Source of the DNA: CAZFJG01 sp964410915
Lineage (GTDB): Bacteria > Synergistota > Synergistia > Synergistales > JAFGMB01
Length of the DNA stretch: 64,000 nt
NCBI GenBank assembly: GCA_964410915.1
Contig: CAYPIU010000006.1
Location: forward strand, 26,418-90,417
Reading direction: 5' to 3'
Shown in pieces: positions 26,011 to 35,486 of the stretch (position 1 is the first letter of the stretch; each line of letters starts with the position of its first letter). A program made the translations under genes and the position numbers. The notes beneath the pieces were generated by a model that saw nothing but the letters and a program-made list of their open reading frames with translations, did not search any database and was not told the DNA's origin.

Positions 26011-26024
26011 GGATATCGGCCTCC

Positions 26025-26771
26025 CTACTCAAAATCCTTGTATACACCGAGTGGATAGTAAGGTACCATTGTATCAAGAACCCACTCAAATGCCTTGACC
26101 GGTGGCTTTCCCCAGTTTGTCGGACAGGTTGAAAGTACCTCTATGAAGGAAAACCCTTTTTTGTCCAACTGATTCTGGAACCCCTTCTTGATAGCCGCTT
26201 TTGCCTTTTTGATATATTTCGGCTGGGCAAGAGTAACACGCTCAATATAAGAAGGAGTTTCCAGTGTAGCCAGCATTTCACACATTCTCATTGGATACCC
26301 GGCAAGCTTGGGATCTCTTCCCAGGGGACATGTGGTCGCTTTCTGACCTATCAGAGTCGTAGGTGCCATTTGTCCTCCGGTCATTCCATATATAGCATTA
26401 TTGATAAAAATAGCTGTAATGTTCTCTCCACGGTTTGCTGCATGGATTATCTCCGCTATACCTATGGACGCAAGATCTCCGTCTCCCTGGTACGTAAATA
26501 CGAAATTCTCCGGAAGTACCCGCTTTATTCCAGTCGCAACAGCGGGAGCACGACCATGTGGAGCTTCAACATAGTCAATATTTATATAATCATACATCAT
26601 CGCCGAACATCCAACAGGAGACATGCTTATAGCCTTATCCTGAAGATCGAACTCATCGATAAGCTCACATATGATCCTGTGGGCTATACCATGACCGCAA
26701 CCGGGGCAATAATGGGTATGAACGCCTTCCATCCAGCTTTCAGGTCTGGAATATACTTTTGTTTCAGACAT
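26025..26771 (-). CDS. 2-oxoacid:ferredoxin oxidoreductase, TPP-binding beta subunit
   Basis: A 248-residue subunit binding thiamine pyrophosphate. CPGCGHGIAHRII is the family's N-terminal signature. The TPP motif is GDGDLASIGIAEIIHAANRGENITAIFINNAIYG-like sequence near residues 100-135 (GDG followed by NN), and MTGGQMAPTT follows. It lacks the extra Fe-S cluster domain of one-piece PFORs. ATG at 26771 (MSETKVYSRP) lies eight bases after GGGAGG, better than the longer frame. Confidence 0.94.
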   Translation of the reverse strand: MSETKVYSRPESWMEGVHTHYCPGCGHGIAHRIICELIDEFDLQDKAISMSPVGCSAMMYDYINIDYVEAPHGRAPAVATGIKRVLPENFVFTYQGDGDLASIGIAEIIHAANRGENITAIFINNAIYGMTGGQMAPTTLIGQKATTCPLGRDPKLAGYPMRMCEMLATLETPSYIERVTLAQPKYIKKAKAAIKKGFQNQLDKKGFSFIEVLSTCPTNWGKPPVKAFEWVLDTMVPYYPLGVYKDFE

Positions 26772-26787
26772 CGTCATAACCTCCCTG

Positions 26788-27843
26788 CTAACCAAGTATC
26801 TTCTTGCATTCTTCCTCGATCTCTTCAACCGAGGGAGCCAACCCGCCACAATGACCAAAAAAGGACACAGGGTATTTGCTTCCTGTAGCGATCTTTACAT
26901 CATCGATCATCTGCCCCATGTTCATTTCTACATCCAGAATGTGGCTGGTAGAAGCGGGAATACTTTCAAAAGCCTCATAGGGGAATGGGAAAAGTGATAT
27001 TGGCCTGATCATACCGACTTTGTAACCCTGCTCCCTTAAATGACTTATGGCTGTTTTAGAGATCCTCGCTGAAGTACCATAGGAAACTATGACCAGTTCG
27101 GCATCCTCGACATCCAGAAGTTCAAATCTGGTCTCATTCTGCTGCATTGCATCATATTTTTTCTGAAGTTTGATGTTATGAGCTTCAAGTAGCTCAGGAG
27201 TAAGGTACATACTTTTAAGAAGGGTCCTTTTGTTCCCTCGTTCCCTGAAATTACCAAGAGCCCAGCTTTCAACATCTCCTCTATCTGTTTTGTGCTCACT
27301 GATCTCTACAGGTTCCATCATTTGACCCATGAAACCGTCTGCAAGGATCATTACAGGGTTCCTGTATTTAAAAGCAAGATCCCATCCAGCCTGAACCAGG
27401 TCTACAGCTTCCTGCAGGGTACTGGGAGCCAGGACCATAAGCTTGAAGTCACCATTTCCTCCACCTTTTGTAGCCTGAAGGTAATCAGCCTGTGAGGGAA
27501 GTATGCCACCAAGCCCGGGACCTCCGCGCATTACATTAACAAGAACACATGGTAACTCGGATCCAGCCACATAACTGATACCCTCGGACATAAGAGAAAT
27601 ACCGGGACTGGAGGAAGAAGTCATGACCTGGCAGCCTGTAGCTGCTGCTCCAAGCACCATATTTATCGATGCAACTTCACTTTCACCCTGAATATAAACA
27701 CCGCCATGTTCAGGAAGATGCGCAGACATATATTCAGGTATTTCATTCTGTGGAGTTATCGGATACCCGAAAAAGTGCGTACACCCAGCTTGAATGGCAG
27801 CCTCAGCAATTGCCTCAGTTCCTTTCATCAGTACTTTCGCCAT
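26788..27843 (-). CDS. vorB: 2-oxoacid:ferredoxin oxidoreductase, alpha subunit (VorB type)
   Basis: A 351-residue pyrimidine-binding/core subunit. MKGTEAIAEAAIQAGCTHFF, GYPITPQNEIPEYM, GAAATGCQVMTSSSSPGISL and GPGLGGILPSQADYLQATKGGGNGD follow the VorB/KorA pattern. With the separate gamma and ferredoxin subunits, the complex most resembles ketoisovalerate/2-oxoglutarate-type enzymes used by anaerobic amino-acid fermenters. The exact substrate (branched-chain 2-oxoacid, 2-oxoglutarate or pyruvate) cannot be settled from sequence alone. Confidence 0.92.
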   Translation of the reverse strand: MAKVLMKGTEAIAEAAIQAGCTHFFGYPITPQNEIPEYMSAHLPEHGGVYIQGESEVASINMVLGAAATGCQVMTSSSSPGISLMSEGISYVAGSELPCVLVNVMRGGPGLGGILPSQADYLQATKGGGNGDFKLMVLAPSTLQEAVDLVQAGWDLAFKYRNPVMILADGFMGQMMEPVEISEHKTDRGDVESWALGNFRERGNKRTLLKSMYLTPELLEAHNIKLQKKYDAMQQNETRFELLDVEDAELVIVSYGTSARISKTAISHLREQGYKVGMIRPISLFPFPYEAFESIPASTSHILDVEMNMGQMIDDVKIATGSKYPVSFFGHCGGLAPSVEEIEEECKKILG

Positions 27844-27860
27844 TGTTATCCCTCCAAAAC

Positions 27861-28076
27861 CTAGTCTTCGATCTTGTAGACTTCGATCACTGCATCAGGA
27901 CAGGAAATTGCACACATACCGCAACCTATGCAACCTTCCTTGTACTGTTCCACAGGCCTGTGGCCTTTCGCGTTTATCCTGTCTGATATCTTCAGAACCT
28001 TGACAGGACAGGCTGCTACACATAACCCGCAACTCTTGCAGTAATCCTCAGAGACCTTGATCCGTCCCTTTGCCAT
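27861..28076 (-). CDS. 2-oxoacid:ferredoxin oxidoreductase, 2[4Fe-4S] ferredoxin-like delta subunit
   Basis: A 71-residue iron-sulfur protein with two classical cluster motifs, CKSCGLCVAACP (residues ~13-24) and CIGCGMCAISCP (~49-60), carrying electrons from the TPP subunit to free ferredoxin. It is the first subunit gene of the oxidoreductase set, 17 bases upstream of the alpha subunit. Confidence 0.94.
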   Translation of the reverse strand: MAKGRIKVSEDYCKSCGLCVAACPVKVLKISDRINAKGHRPVEQYKEGCIGCGMCAISCPDAVIEVYKIED

Positions 28077-28122
28077 TACTTACAACACCCCTCTCACAAA
28101 GTGATAGAACTTTTTTCAGGAT

Positions 28123-28911
28123 CTATTTATTCCTGTTTTGGATTATTGCGGAACCATGGTTTTTGCCAGGAACTCCCATGGACCACATTGCTCCCCTTTC
28201 CCAGGGCAAAAGCATGTATCGTGAGACCGGCCAGTAAGGAACCTCATCATCCCATACTCTGGCAGCTTCCTCGGCAATTGCAGGAGGGATCCCTGCATAA
28301 AGAACAGGAAGATCCAGTTTATTCCCGGCAGCTTTTACCGTTTCAAGCCCTTCCTGGATATTTTCAAGTGTGGTTTCGGTCATAAGATGAGAATTTGAGA
28401 TCAGGGCCCCAACTTTGAGATCGGATATCTCTTCCATCCGGCGTACCATTTTTTCCATACCTTCAACAGTTGAGGTATGCGGTCTGAAAGAATTTGCCAC
28501 CATGATCAGCTTGTATCCGGCTTTTTTTATACGTACCTCATATTGTTTAAGAGCCCTTGCACCTATTGAATCCCCGCCAATATCAAGCAGGAGTTTATTT
28601 TCGGAATCAGAAAGAGCCCAGTCAACCTTAGCTGATATAACGGGCATATCTGACCATTTTGTACTGTCAGGAGCAGTGATTACGTTGTATCCCTGTTGTT
28701 CAAGAGTATCAGTAACCTGTCTGACACAGAAATAGGGGTTTATTATATCAACATCAGCAATGGTAACTCCGTGGAAAGCAGCCTTAAAACCCAGGGCAAG
28801 ATTGAGCACCCATTCTGTTTTGCCACAACCAAGAGCCCCGGTAACTGCAACAGCTTCAGGCCAATCGTACATTTCTATCCTTTTACGGAAGAATTCCATT
28901 TTTTCATTCAT
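28123..28911 (-). CDS. P-loop ATPase of unknown function linked to the oxidoreductase operon
   Basis: A 262-residue soluble protein with Walker A GALGCGKT at residues 25-32, a deviant of the SIMIBI/MinD-ParA type. It is followed by VTIADVDIINPYFCVRQ (a switch-I-like Asp region) and LLLDIGGDSIGARAL (Walker B/switch-II-like DIGG). KLIMVANSFRPHTS and VGALISNSHL look like the usual nucleotide-base strand positions. It has no membrane segment or Fe-S motif. It overlaps fmt upstream and precedes the ferredoxin subunit by about 45 bases, so co-expression is likely. A maturation or regulatory role for the oxidoreductase is only a guess. Confidence 0.75.
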   Translation of the reverse strand: MNEKMEFFRKRIEMYDWPEAVAVTGALGCGKTEWVLNLALGFKAAFHGVTIADVDIINPYFCVRQVTDTLEQQGYNVITAPDSTKWSDMPVISAKVDWALSDSENKLLLDIGGDSIGARALKQYEVRIKKAGYKLIMVANSFRPHTSTVEGMEKMVRRMEEISDLKVGALISNSHLMTETTLENIQEGLETVKAAGNKLDLPVLYAGIPPAIAEEAARVWDDEVPYWPVSRYMLLPWERGAMWSMGVPGKNHGSAIIQNRNK

Positions 28912-29833
28912 TTATCAGATCATCCTTCCTTATGTGTGAACCATTGATCCAGTCCTTACCAGAAACAGGTTTTTTGCCCTCAGGCTGGACCGTTTCAAGA
29001 AGTAAAGCTCCGGAACCTGCTGCAATAACGGGATACCCGTCAACCAGTTCAATGACTTTTCCTGCTTTACCTTCAATATTCCGTATCCCTGTTTTCCAGA
29101 TCTTCAGTCTTCGTCCTTTATATTCAGTAAAAGCCCCTGGAACAGGATTGAACGCTCTGACCCTGTTATGGATCGCCAGTGCATTTTCATCCCATGAAAA
29201 ATGTGCTTCACTACGTTGTATTTTGGGGGCATAACTGGCTTTACCGTCATCTTGTACACTTAACGGGAATATTCCTTTTCGATAATTATGTATTACTTCT
29301 GTCATTATCCTGCTGCCTTCAAATGCAAGGCTTTCCATGAGGTCTCCACATGTGTCCGTATGTGCTATCTGCTTTGATGCCTGCTTAACAACAGGTCCGG
29401 AGTCCATACCTGTATCAAGGCGGAAAACCGACACTCCAGTCTCTACCCTTCCATCCAGAATAGCTCTTTGTATTGGTGAAGCCCCCCTGTAAAGAGGGAG
29501 CAGTGAAGGATGGATATTGAGGCAACCTGCTTTTGAAAATGAAAGAAAAGGTTCTCTGATCATCTGGCCAAAATCCACAACGATAATTGCTTCGGGCGTT
29601 TCTTCTGACAATCTTTCAAGGAGATATTCATCATCAGAAAATGACGCTGTTCTGTAAATAGAAGACTTGATATTACCTGCAAGATCTTCAACCGGCGTAG
29701 GACGTTTCTTGTATTTTCTACCGGCTCTGGCAGGTGGTGAAGTAATGACCATCTGAATACTGAATTCTCGCGAAAGAAGTTCAAGGCATCTTGCCCCGAA
29801 CTTTCCTGATCCAGCGAACCAGAGTCTATTCAT
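28904..29833 (-). CDS. fmt: Methionyl-tRNA formyltransferase
   Basis: This enzyme formylates initiator Met-tRNA using 10-formyltetrahydrofolate. It has 309 residues. The N-terminal formyltransferase domain has the catalytic NIHPSLLPLYRGASPIQRAI region followed by DTGMDSGPV. The smaller C-terminal tRNA-binding barrel (~205-305) contains FNPVPGAFTEYKGRRLKIW. It follows def by two bases, the standard def-fmt pair. Confidence 0.96.
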   Translation of the reverse strand: MNRLWFAGSGKFGARCLELLSREFSIQMVITSPPARAGRKYKKRPTPVEDLAGNIKSSIYRTASFSDDEYLLERLSEETPEAIIVVDFGQMIREPFLSFSKAGCLNIHPSLLPLYRGASPIQRAILDGRVETGVSVFRLDTGMDSGPVVKQASKQIAHTDTCGDLMESLAFEGSRIMTEVIHNYRKGIFPLSVQDDGKASYAPKIQRSEAHFSWDENALAIHNRVRAFNPVPGAFTEYKGRRLKIWKTGIRNIEGKAGKVIELVDGYPVIAAGSGALLLETVQPEGKKPVSGKDWINGSHIRKDDLINE

Positions 29834-29835
29834 TG

Positions 29836-30351
29836 TTATTGTGTTTCCCTGTTTTTTTTGAGCATTTTCCTTTTTACCATATTCTTTTTCATAGGAGAAA
29901 AATGATCAATTAGTAAAACACCGTTCAGATGATCCGTTTCATGACAAAAAGCACGTGCCAGAAAACCTTCTGCATCAAAAATACTTTCAGAACCATTAAT
30001 ATCCTGAGCCTTGATCCTGATCTTTTCAGGACGCTTAACCCTGCCGTATATCCCGGGAAAACTGAGACAGCCTTCTTCTCCATACTCTTCCCCGCTGGAT
30101 TCAATGATCACAGGATTAATTAAAGTATACAGTCTTTCTTCATAGTACACAATCGCTATTTTTAAAGAAAAACCGATCTGTGGTCCCGCAAGACCAACTC
30201 CATCATTTTCAAACATGATACGCTGCATTTCAGACACGAAGGATTCAAGCTCCTCATTGAAATCAGTTATTTCTGAAGTCTCTTTTCTCAGAACAGGGTC
30301 TGGATAAGTTCTTATGGGATAATCTTTAGCCACTTCAATATCACACTCCAT
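29836..30351 (-). CDS. def: Peptide deformylase
   Basis: A metalloenzyme removing the N-formyl group from nascent proteins. It has 171 residues with all three active-site motifs: GVGLAGPQIG, EEGCLSFPG (metal-ligand Cys) and CHETDHLNG, which is the HExxH zinc/iron site with Glu catalyst. Paired with fmt downstream. Confidence 0.97.
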   Translation of the reverse strand: MECDIEVAKDYPIRTYPDPVLRKETSEITDFNEELESFVSEMQRIMFENDGVGLAGPQIGFSLKIAIVYYEERLYTLINPVIIESSGEEYGEEGCLSFPGIYGRVKRPEKIRIKAQDINGSESIFDAEGFLARAFCHETDHLNGVLLIDHFSPMKKNMVKRKMLKKNRETQ

Positions 30352-30360
30352 AATAAGTGG

Positions 30361-30390
30361 AAAAGGCCATCCACTTCTGGACGGCCTTTT
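30361..30390 (-). terminator. Terminator after rpsA
   Basis: AAAAGGCC plus TCC pairs with GGA plus GGCCTTTT (one internal mismatch) around a six-base loop, giving a 12-position stem ending in T residues on the minus strand. It may partially separate rpsA from def-fmt. Confidence 0.65.
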
Positions 30391-30403
30391 GATCTTTCAA
30401 TAA

Positions 30404-31957
30404 TTACTGGTTCAGTACGTCCTTGAAAACATCGCCTATTGTAATATTATTTTCTTCCTGGACTTCAGCCTGTCGCTTCTTTGCTTCAACTTCCCGTTTC
30501 TTTTTTTCTTCGTTACGTTTCTTTCTTTCGCCTTCTCCCTCGATCGCTGAAATACTGAGCCTCATTTTTCTTTCTGCAGGGTTTATCTCAATTACTCTGG
30601 CAGTTATACTCTGTCCCTGAGTCAGTACCTCTCCAGGTGTTTCAACCCTTTTGGTACTTAACTGCGAAATATGTATAAGACCCTCTATACCTTCCTCGAT
30701 CTCAACAAAAGCTCCGAAATCCGCAAGACGAACGACTTTCACGGGAAGATCCTGTCCTTTTGAATATTTGTCCTCTATACCGATCCATGGATCATGAAGT
30801 TGTTTGTATCCGAGGCTCATCCTCTGTTTTTCAGGGTCGATCTCAAGGATCTTGACTTCTACGTCTTCTCCCTTTGATAATACTTCTTTGGGATGTTTGA
30901 TACGTTTCCAGCTGAGATCACCTATATGGATCAACCCTTCAACTCCATCATCAACTTCAACGAACACTCCGAAATCCGTTACATTTGTAACTGATCCCTT
31001 AACTGACTGACCTTCGGTGAACGTCTCAGGTACTACACTCCACGGATCTGGAAGCGTCTGCTTGATACTAAGGGATACACGGTTCTTTTCCTTGTCAAGT
31101 CCAATAACCCTTACATTAACAGAAGCACCTTTCTTGACAACTTCCCTTGGTTTTACATTACGTTTCCAGGAAAGTTCACTTGCATGTACGAGACCGTCTA
31201 TGCAGCCGAGGTTCACAAATGCACCGAAAGAAGTAATACTGCTTATTGAACCTTCAAGAACATCACCCTCAGAGGTCGTTTCGAAGAATTCGGTCCTCTT
31301 GTGTGCCATTTCATCCTCTATAAGAGCTCTTCTCGATAGAACAAGCCTTCTTTTCCTCCTGTCCTTTTCAAGAAGGTTAACATCGAATACTTCATCAACA
31401 AAGCGAGTAGGATTTACACCTCTACCCTCTTCAGCAAGGTGAGAAATGGGGACGAAACCCTCAAGTGAGCAGCAGTCTACCATCAGCCCACCTTTGACTT
31501 TACGGATACCTCTTACAGAGAAAGGATCACCTGAAGCTGATTTATCTTCAAGTTCCTTCCAGCGATTGTCGAACTCGCATCTCCAACGGCTGACGATCAG
31601 CTGTGATTCTTCTCCATGTTTTATATTGATAACCTGGACTTGTATCTCATCTCCAATAGAGGGTGTTTCAGTTTCCTCTACAAGGATACGGTGTGTCCAT
31701 TCATGGGTCGGCAGGAAGCCTTCACATTTATATCCGACATCGACAAGCCATCCGTCCTGATTCTTGTCCACTACAGTTCCTGAAATGACTTTGCCTTTGT
31801 GGATCTCTTCAACTTCATACTGTGAAAGCATGCTCTCCATACTTTCACCATTCTCAGAGGTTTCTGTCACTTCTTTTTCATCGTTTTGTCCAGAAACTTC
31901 CGATTCTTCAACTGCCTGATCCTTTGGTTCCAATATTTCTTCTGTCATCGTTTCCAT
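30404..31957 (-). CDS. rpsA: 30S ribosomal protein S1
   Basis: A 517-residue mRNA-binding ribosomal protein built of five S1 repeats at about residues 52-122, 138-205, 226-296, 311-382 and 398-470; repeats 3-5 are the clearest (GSISSITSFGAFVNLG, GSVTNVTDFGVFVEVD, VKVVRLADFGAFVEIE). The N-terminus is acidic, and the C-terminus is a charged tail rich in K/E/R (KKRNEEKKKREVEAKKRQ). E. coli S1 has six repeats, so this is a shorter form. The start overlaps ispH by 13 bases, an arrangement common in Firmicutes-related and deep-branching groups. Confidence 0.93.
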   Translation of the reverse strand: METMTEEILEPKDQAVEESEVSGQNDEKEVTETSENGESMESMLSQYEVEEIHKGKVISGTVVDKNQDGWLVDVGYKCEGFLPTHEWTHRILVEETETPSIGDEIQVQVINIKHGEESQLIVSRWRCEFDNRWKELEDKSASGDPFSVRGIRKVKGGLMVDCCSLEGFVPISHLAEEGRGVNPTRFVDEVFDVNLLEKDRRKRRLVLSRRALIEDEMAHKRTEFFETTSEGDVLEGSISSITSFGAFVNLGCIDGLVHASELSWKRNVKPREVVKKGASVNVRVIGLDKEKNRVSLSIKQTLPDPWSVVPETFTEGQSVKGSVTNVTDFGVFVEVDDGVEGLIHIGDLSWKRIKHPKEVLSKGEDVEVKILEIDPEKQRMSLGYKQLHDPWIGIEDKYSKGQDLPVKVVRLADFGAFVEIEEGIEGLIHISQLSTKRVETPGEVLTQGQSITARVIEINPAERKMRLSISAIEGEGERKKRNEEKKKREVEAKKRQAEVQEENNITIGDVFKDVLNQ

Positions 31958-32802
31958 CCCCTTTGACTACCTGTATTTTTCAATTTATATTTCAGTTCTT
32001 CTATTAACCAGTCAGGTGTACTTGCTCCTGCTGCGATGCCAATATTTTCCTTAGTTACAAGCCACTCCTCCTGAAGCTCTGCGGCCTCTTCGATCCAGAC
32101 TGCAGCAGGGGACTCACCCCTGGCTATCTGGAACAGCTTGGAAGTGTTTGCACTGTTCCGGCCTCCTATAACAATTATTCCATCTACAACTTTAGCAAGT
32201 TCCCTTATAGCTTTCTGTCTCTCGTAAGTAGCATTACATATTGTATTATAAACCTTAAGTTCCTTGCATTTATAGACTATGCATGATGTGATATCAGCCA
32301 GAAGTTCGTAACGTTGTGTAGTCTGGCACACCACTCCAGTCTTTTCAGACGGCATTTTTTCAGGAATAACAGACCGGTCATTTACAACAATTGAATCCCC
32401 GTTTACAAAACCGCGTATCCCTTTTACCTCCGGATGTTCAGGATTTCCAATAATAATTACAAAATATCCTTCACTGGAAAGGGACCTTGCCTTGTTCTGG
32501 GCAGTTTTAACGAAAGGACACGTGCCATCTATCACTGTCGATGATTTCTGGTTTATTCCGGCAAGCACATCCGGGCTTTCACCGTGGGCTCTTATAAAGA
32601 CACGGGCACCATCAGGGATTTTGGAAACATCGTCAACTACTACCAGTCCTTTTTTGCTGAGTCTTCTGACTTCCTGGGGATTGTGTATCGGGCTACCGGT
32701 AGAATAAATCGTCCCATGAACGGATAAAGCCTTTTCAAGCTCAGTGATAGCACGTTTAACTCCAAAGCAAAAACCTGTAGGATCAGCAAGAACTATATTC
32801 AA
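31945..32802 (-). CDS. ispH: 4-hydroxy-3-methylbut-2-enyl diphosphate reductase
   Basis: The last enzyme of the MEP isoprenoid pathway, a [4Fe-4S] protein making IPP and DMAPP. It has 285 residues. The three cluster-ligand cysteines are in GFCFGVKRAI, GTCPFVKTA and ICNATYERQKA; the ligand-binding RAHGE and IGGRNSANTSKL are present. It lies between miaA and rpsA; IPP/DMAPP is also the substrate of MiaA, encoded directly upstream. Confidence 0.96.
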   Translation of the reverse strand: MNIVLADPTGFCFGVKRAITELEKALSVHGTIYSTGSPIHNPQEVRRLSKKGLVVVDDVSKIPDGARVFIRAHGESPDVLAGINQKSSTVIDGTCPFVKTAQNKARSLSSEGYFVIIIGNPEHPEVKGIRGFVNGDSIVVNDRSVIPEKMPSEKTGVVCQTTQRYELLADITSCIVYKCKELKVYNTICNATYERQKAIRELAKVVDGIIVIGGRNSANTSKLFQIARGESPAAVWIEEAAELQEEWLVTKENIGIAAGASTPDWLIEELKYKLKNTGSQRGWKR

Positions 32803-33764
32803 AACCCAGTACCTGCCTCCTTGCTATAATGTTTGAGGCACACTTGACATATTTCTTTTGCTAAAATCGCTTTTTCCCCAACAGAAGTATCATACCATAT
32901 TACAGGAGAAAATTTTCTGAACCAGGTCATCTGTCTTCTTGAAAATGCTTTTGTAGCTCTTATATCTCCCTGGATCGCATCCTCAAATGAAAGTTCACCG
33001 GAAAGATACTTTACTATCTCCCTGTAACCAAAACCCTGCATTGATGAAAGACCTGAATGAAACCCGTTTTCAAGAAGCCATTGGACTTCTTCAATATAAC
33101 CACTGTTAAACTGTTCCCTGACCCTTTCCTCTATTCTCCTGTAAAGGGCAGGTCTCTCTCTCTCAAGCCCAATATATAGAGGATCTATCGTACTTTTTTT
33201 GGTACTTGAGCGGGAATAGATCTCGGAGGGTTTTTCACCGGACAGGGAAAATATCTCAAGAGCCCTCAGAACACGGTGTGTGTCGTTTGGATGTAATCGA
33301 TCGGCCGTTACAGGATCAGCCTCAAGAAGCTTCCGGTACATTGAAAGTGATCCCTTTTCTTGAAGTTCCTGTTCGAGGTCATCCCTTTTACTTCTGTCTT
33401 CAGGTAATTCCTCTTGAACGACGTTCTCAAAAACAGCCTTGTAGTAAAAGGGTGTACCTCCGGCAAAGATTACCTTTTTGCCCCTTTCTGTTATTCTTCT
33501 TGCAGCTTCAGCGGCTTTTTTAACAAAATCCATTACAGTAAAACGTTCATCTGGATCAGCAACATCTATCAAATGATGTAAAACCCTTTTTCTTGTGTCT
33601 GTAGTAACTTTATCGGTACCTACATCCATGTAGCGATAGACCTGTCTTGAATCCACAGATATTATCTCTGCATTCAGTTCCTCGGCTATTTGAAGACTAA
33701 GCTCGGTTTTCCCGACTGCTGTAGGCCCAATGATCGCAATTACAGGCAGTTTCCCGGAGTTCAT
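32799..33764 (-). CDS. miaA: tRNA dimethylallyltransferase
   Basis: This enzyme adds the dimethylallyl group to A37 of tRNAs reading UNN codons. It has 321 residues. The P-loop is GPTAVGKTELS, followed by ISVDSRQVYRYMDVGTDK (the catalytic Asp-Ser-Arg-Gln), HHLIDVADPDE, and the swinging-domain segment HPNDTHRVLRALEI. It follows mutL directly, an order widely conserved in bacteria (mutS-mutL-miaA). Confidence 0.97.
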   Translation of the reverse strand: MNSGKLPVIAIIGPTAVGKTELSLQIAEELNAEIISVDSRQVYRYMDVGTDKVTTDTRKRVLHHLIDVADPDERFTVMDFVKKAAEAARRITERGKKVIFAGGTPFYYKAVFENVVQEELPEDRSKRDDLEQELQEKGSLSMYRKLLEADPVTADRLHPNDTHRVLRALEIFSLSGEKPSEIYSRSSTKKSTIDPLYIGLERERPALYRRIEERVREQFNSGYIEEVQWLLENGFHSGLSSMQGFGYREIVKYLSGELSFEDAIQGDIRATKAFSRRQMTWFRKFSPVIWYDTSVGEKAILAKEICQVCLKHYSKEAGTGF

Positions 33765-35486
33765 TTATTCCCTCCCGAATTCCCTTGAAAGTTTTGAAAC
33801 AGGAATGACAAGTAAAGTTGGCCGCCCGTGAGGGCAAAACAAGGAATTATCGCATTTCAAAAGTTGTTTGTAAAGGTTGACAGCTTCAGCAGGGTCTATT
33901 CTATTCGTGAGTTTAATAGAACGCTTGCAGGCCATATCAGCCCATTTTAACCACATGGCACTGTCCGACGCACAAGATATGGACTCGTTATTTTCGAGTT
34001 CATAGACCAGAGTACGAACAACTTCAAAAATACCCAGGGATATGTAATTCAGGAAAGACGGTATTTCCTTTATGTACAATGCTCCAGCTTCCTGACTGAA
34101 AGTAAATCCTGCTTCTGAAAGGACCTTTTCATGTTCTTCTATGGATTCTTTTAGTGAGGGAGGGACCATTTGAAGATCTGACAGTGACTGCTTCCCTATT
34201 CCTCCTGTAAATTCTTTCCGGATCTTTTCAAAATTGACCCTTTCATGTGCAGCATGATGATCCATAAGCAGAAGCCCTTCTGTTGTTTCAAAAACAAGGT
34301 AACCTGCACGCATCTGACCCAGAAATTCAACAGCCTCTGGTCCCTCAGCATTTGGCTGTTCTTCTTTGCTATCAGGATCAAGTTTTGTGAAAAGACTTTC
34401 AGGGGAAGCGACCCGGGTATTTAAAAGACCAGGGAACGATCCTTCAGGTTCAGATCCCCGGAATTTCCTGGCAGGAAAAGGCATTTCAGGGTTTTCGCTG
34501 TGGAAAGAAAAACTGCTTTTCTGGATGGAGAGTCCTGCGATTTCCTGTACAGTGTGTCGCACATTGTCAAAGATCTCATTATTTTTCCTGAAACGCACTT
34601 CTGCTTTTGCCGGATGGATATTTACATCAACTTTCTCCGGTGGAACTGTCAGGAAAAATGCAAGGTTACCTGAGATCCCCGCATCTGAAGAGTTTACTGC
34701 AGAACGTATAACGGGATCCCTTACCACCCTTCCGTTGATAAATATCAGAAGATTTAACCTTTTACCCGGATATGGCTGATACCAGCATTCCGATCCTATA
34801 TCACTATCATTTCTTGTGACATAACGGACCTCGGGGTCCCTGCCCCATATACTCTCTATTACTTCCTGCCTTGAATTCATCTGGAATGATGTAAAAACTG
34901 TCCTGTTATCATGAGAAACCTGAAAATCTATCTGAGGGTAAAGAATTGCAAATTCTTTGACGAGTCTTGATATCCTTCGGAATTCCGACCTTGCACTACC
35001 CATAAACTTTCGTCTTGCAGGCATGTTAAAAAAGAGATCCTCGACCTGGATCCTTGTGCCAGGTTCACAGTTGATCTTTCTTGAAACTGTATCGCTATTT
35101 ACCAGATCCGCCTCAAGAAGAGCGCCGGTCTTTGCTTCAGAGGTCCTGCTTCTGATCTCAAGCCTGCTTACAGATGCGATGCTTGAGAGAGCTTCTCCCC
35201 TGTATCCAAGGGTCAGGATGGAATCGAGATCCTCTTCTTTACTTATTTTGCTGGTAGCATGCTTAGATATAGCAAGAAGAAGTTCATTCTCATCTATCCC
35301 TGCCCCATCATCGTCAACAATTATTCCGGATTTACCACCCTGGAGAATATGAACCCTGATCTTTCGGCTACCTGCATCAATAGAGTTTTCAATTAATTCT
35401 TTTACTACAGAAACAGGTCTTTCAATTACTTCACCTGCTGCGATCTTCCTGGAAAGTTCCTGGTTAAGGATCCTGATCCTGCTCAA
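33765..35486 (-). CDS. mutL: DNA mismatch repair protein MutL
   Basis: A 573-residue GHKL ATPase coordinating mismatch repair. N-terminal ATPase motifs are ENSIDAGS, DDDGAGID and GYRGEALSSI. A variable linker (~330-400) follows, then a dimerization domain. The C-terminal domain carries DHHAAHERVNFE, which matches the D[QH]HA(x)2E(x)4E endonuclease motif, and FCPHGRP. MutL is therefore predicted to nick DNA itself, as expected in bacteria lacking MutH/Dam. It overlaps mutS by four bases. Confidence 0.96.
   Translation of the reverse strand: MSRIRILNQELSRKIAAGEVIERPVSVVKELIENSIDAGSRKIRVHILQGGKSGIIVDDDGAGIDENELLLAISKHATSKISKEEDLDSILTLGYRGEALSSIASVSRLEIRSRTSEAKTGALLEADLVNSDTVSRKINCEPGTRIQVEDLFFNMPARRKFMGSARSEFRRISRLVKEFAILYPQIDFQVSHDNRTVFTSFQMNSRQEVIESIWGRDPEVRYVTRNDSDIGSECWYQPYPGKRLNLLIFINGRVVRDPVIRSAVNSSDAGISGNLAFFLTVPPEKVDVNIHPAKAEVRFRKNNEIFDNVRHTVQEIAGLSIQKSSFSFHSENPEMPFPARKFRGSEPEGSFPGLLNTRVASPESLFTKLDPDSKEEQPNAEGPEAVEFLGQMRAGYLVFETTEGLLLMDHHAAHERVNFEKIRKEFTGGIGKQSLSDLQMVPPSLKESIEEHEKVLSEAGFTFSQEAGALYIKEIPSFLNYISLGIFEVVRTLVYELENNESISCASDSAMWLKWADMACKRSIKLTNRIDPAEAVNLYKQLLKCDNSLFCPHGRPTLLVIPVSKLSREFGRE

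Noticed and set aside
27861..28122. Readthrough UGA selenoprotein candidates near the oxidoreductase operon
   Set aside because: All genes there end at normal family lengths, with no conserved coding after a TGA stop.
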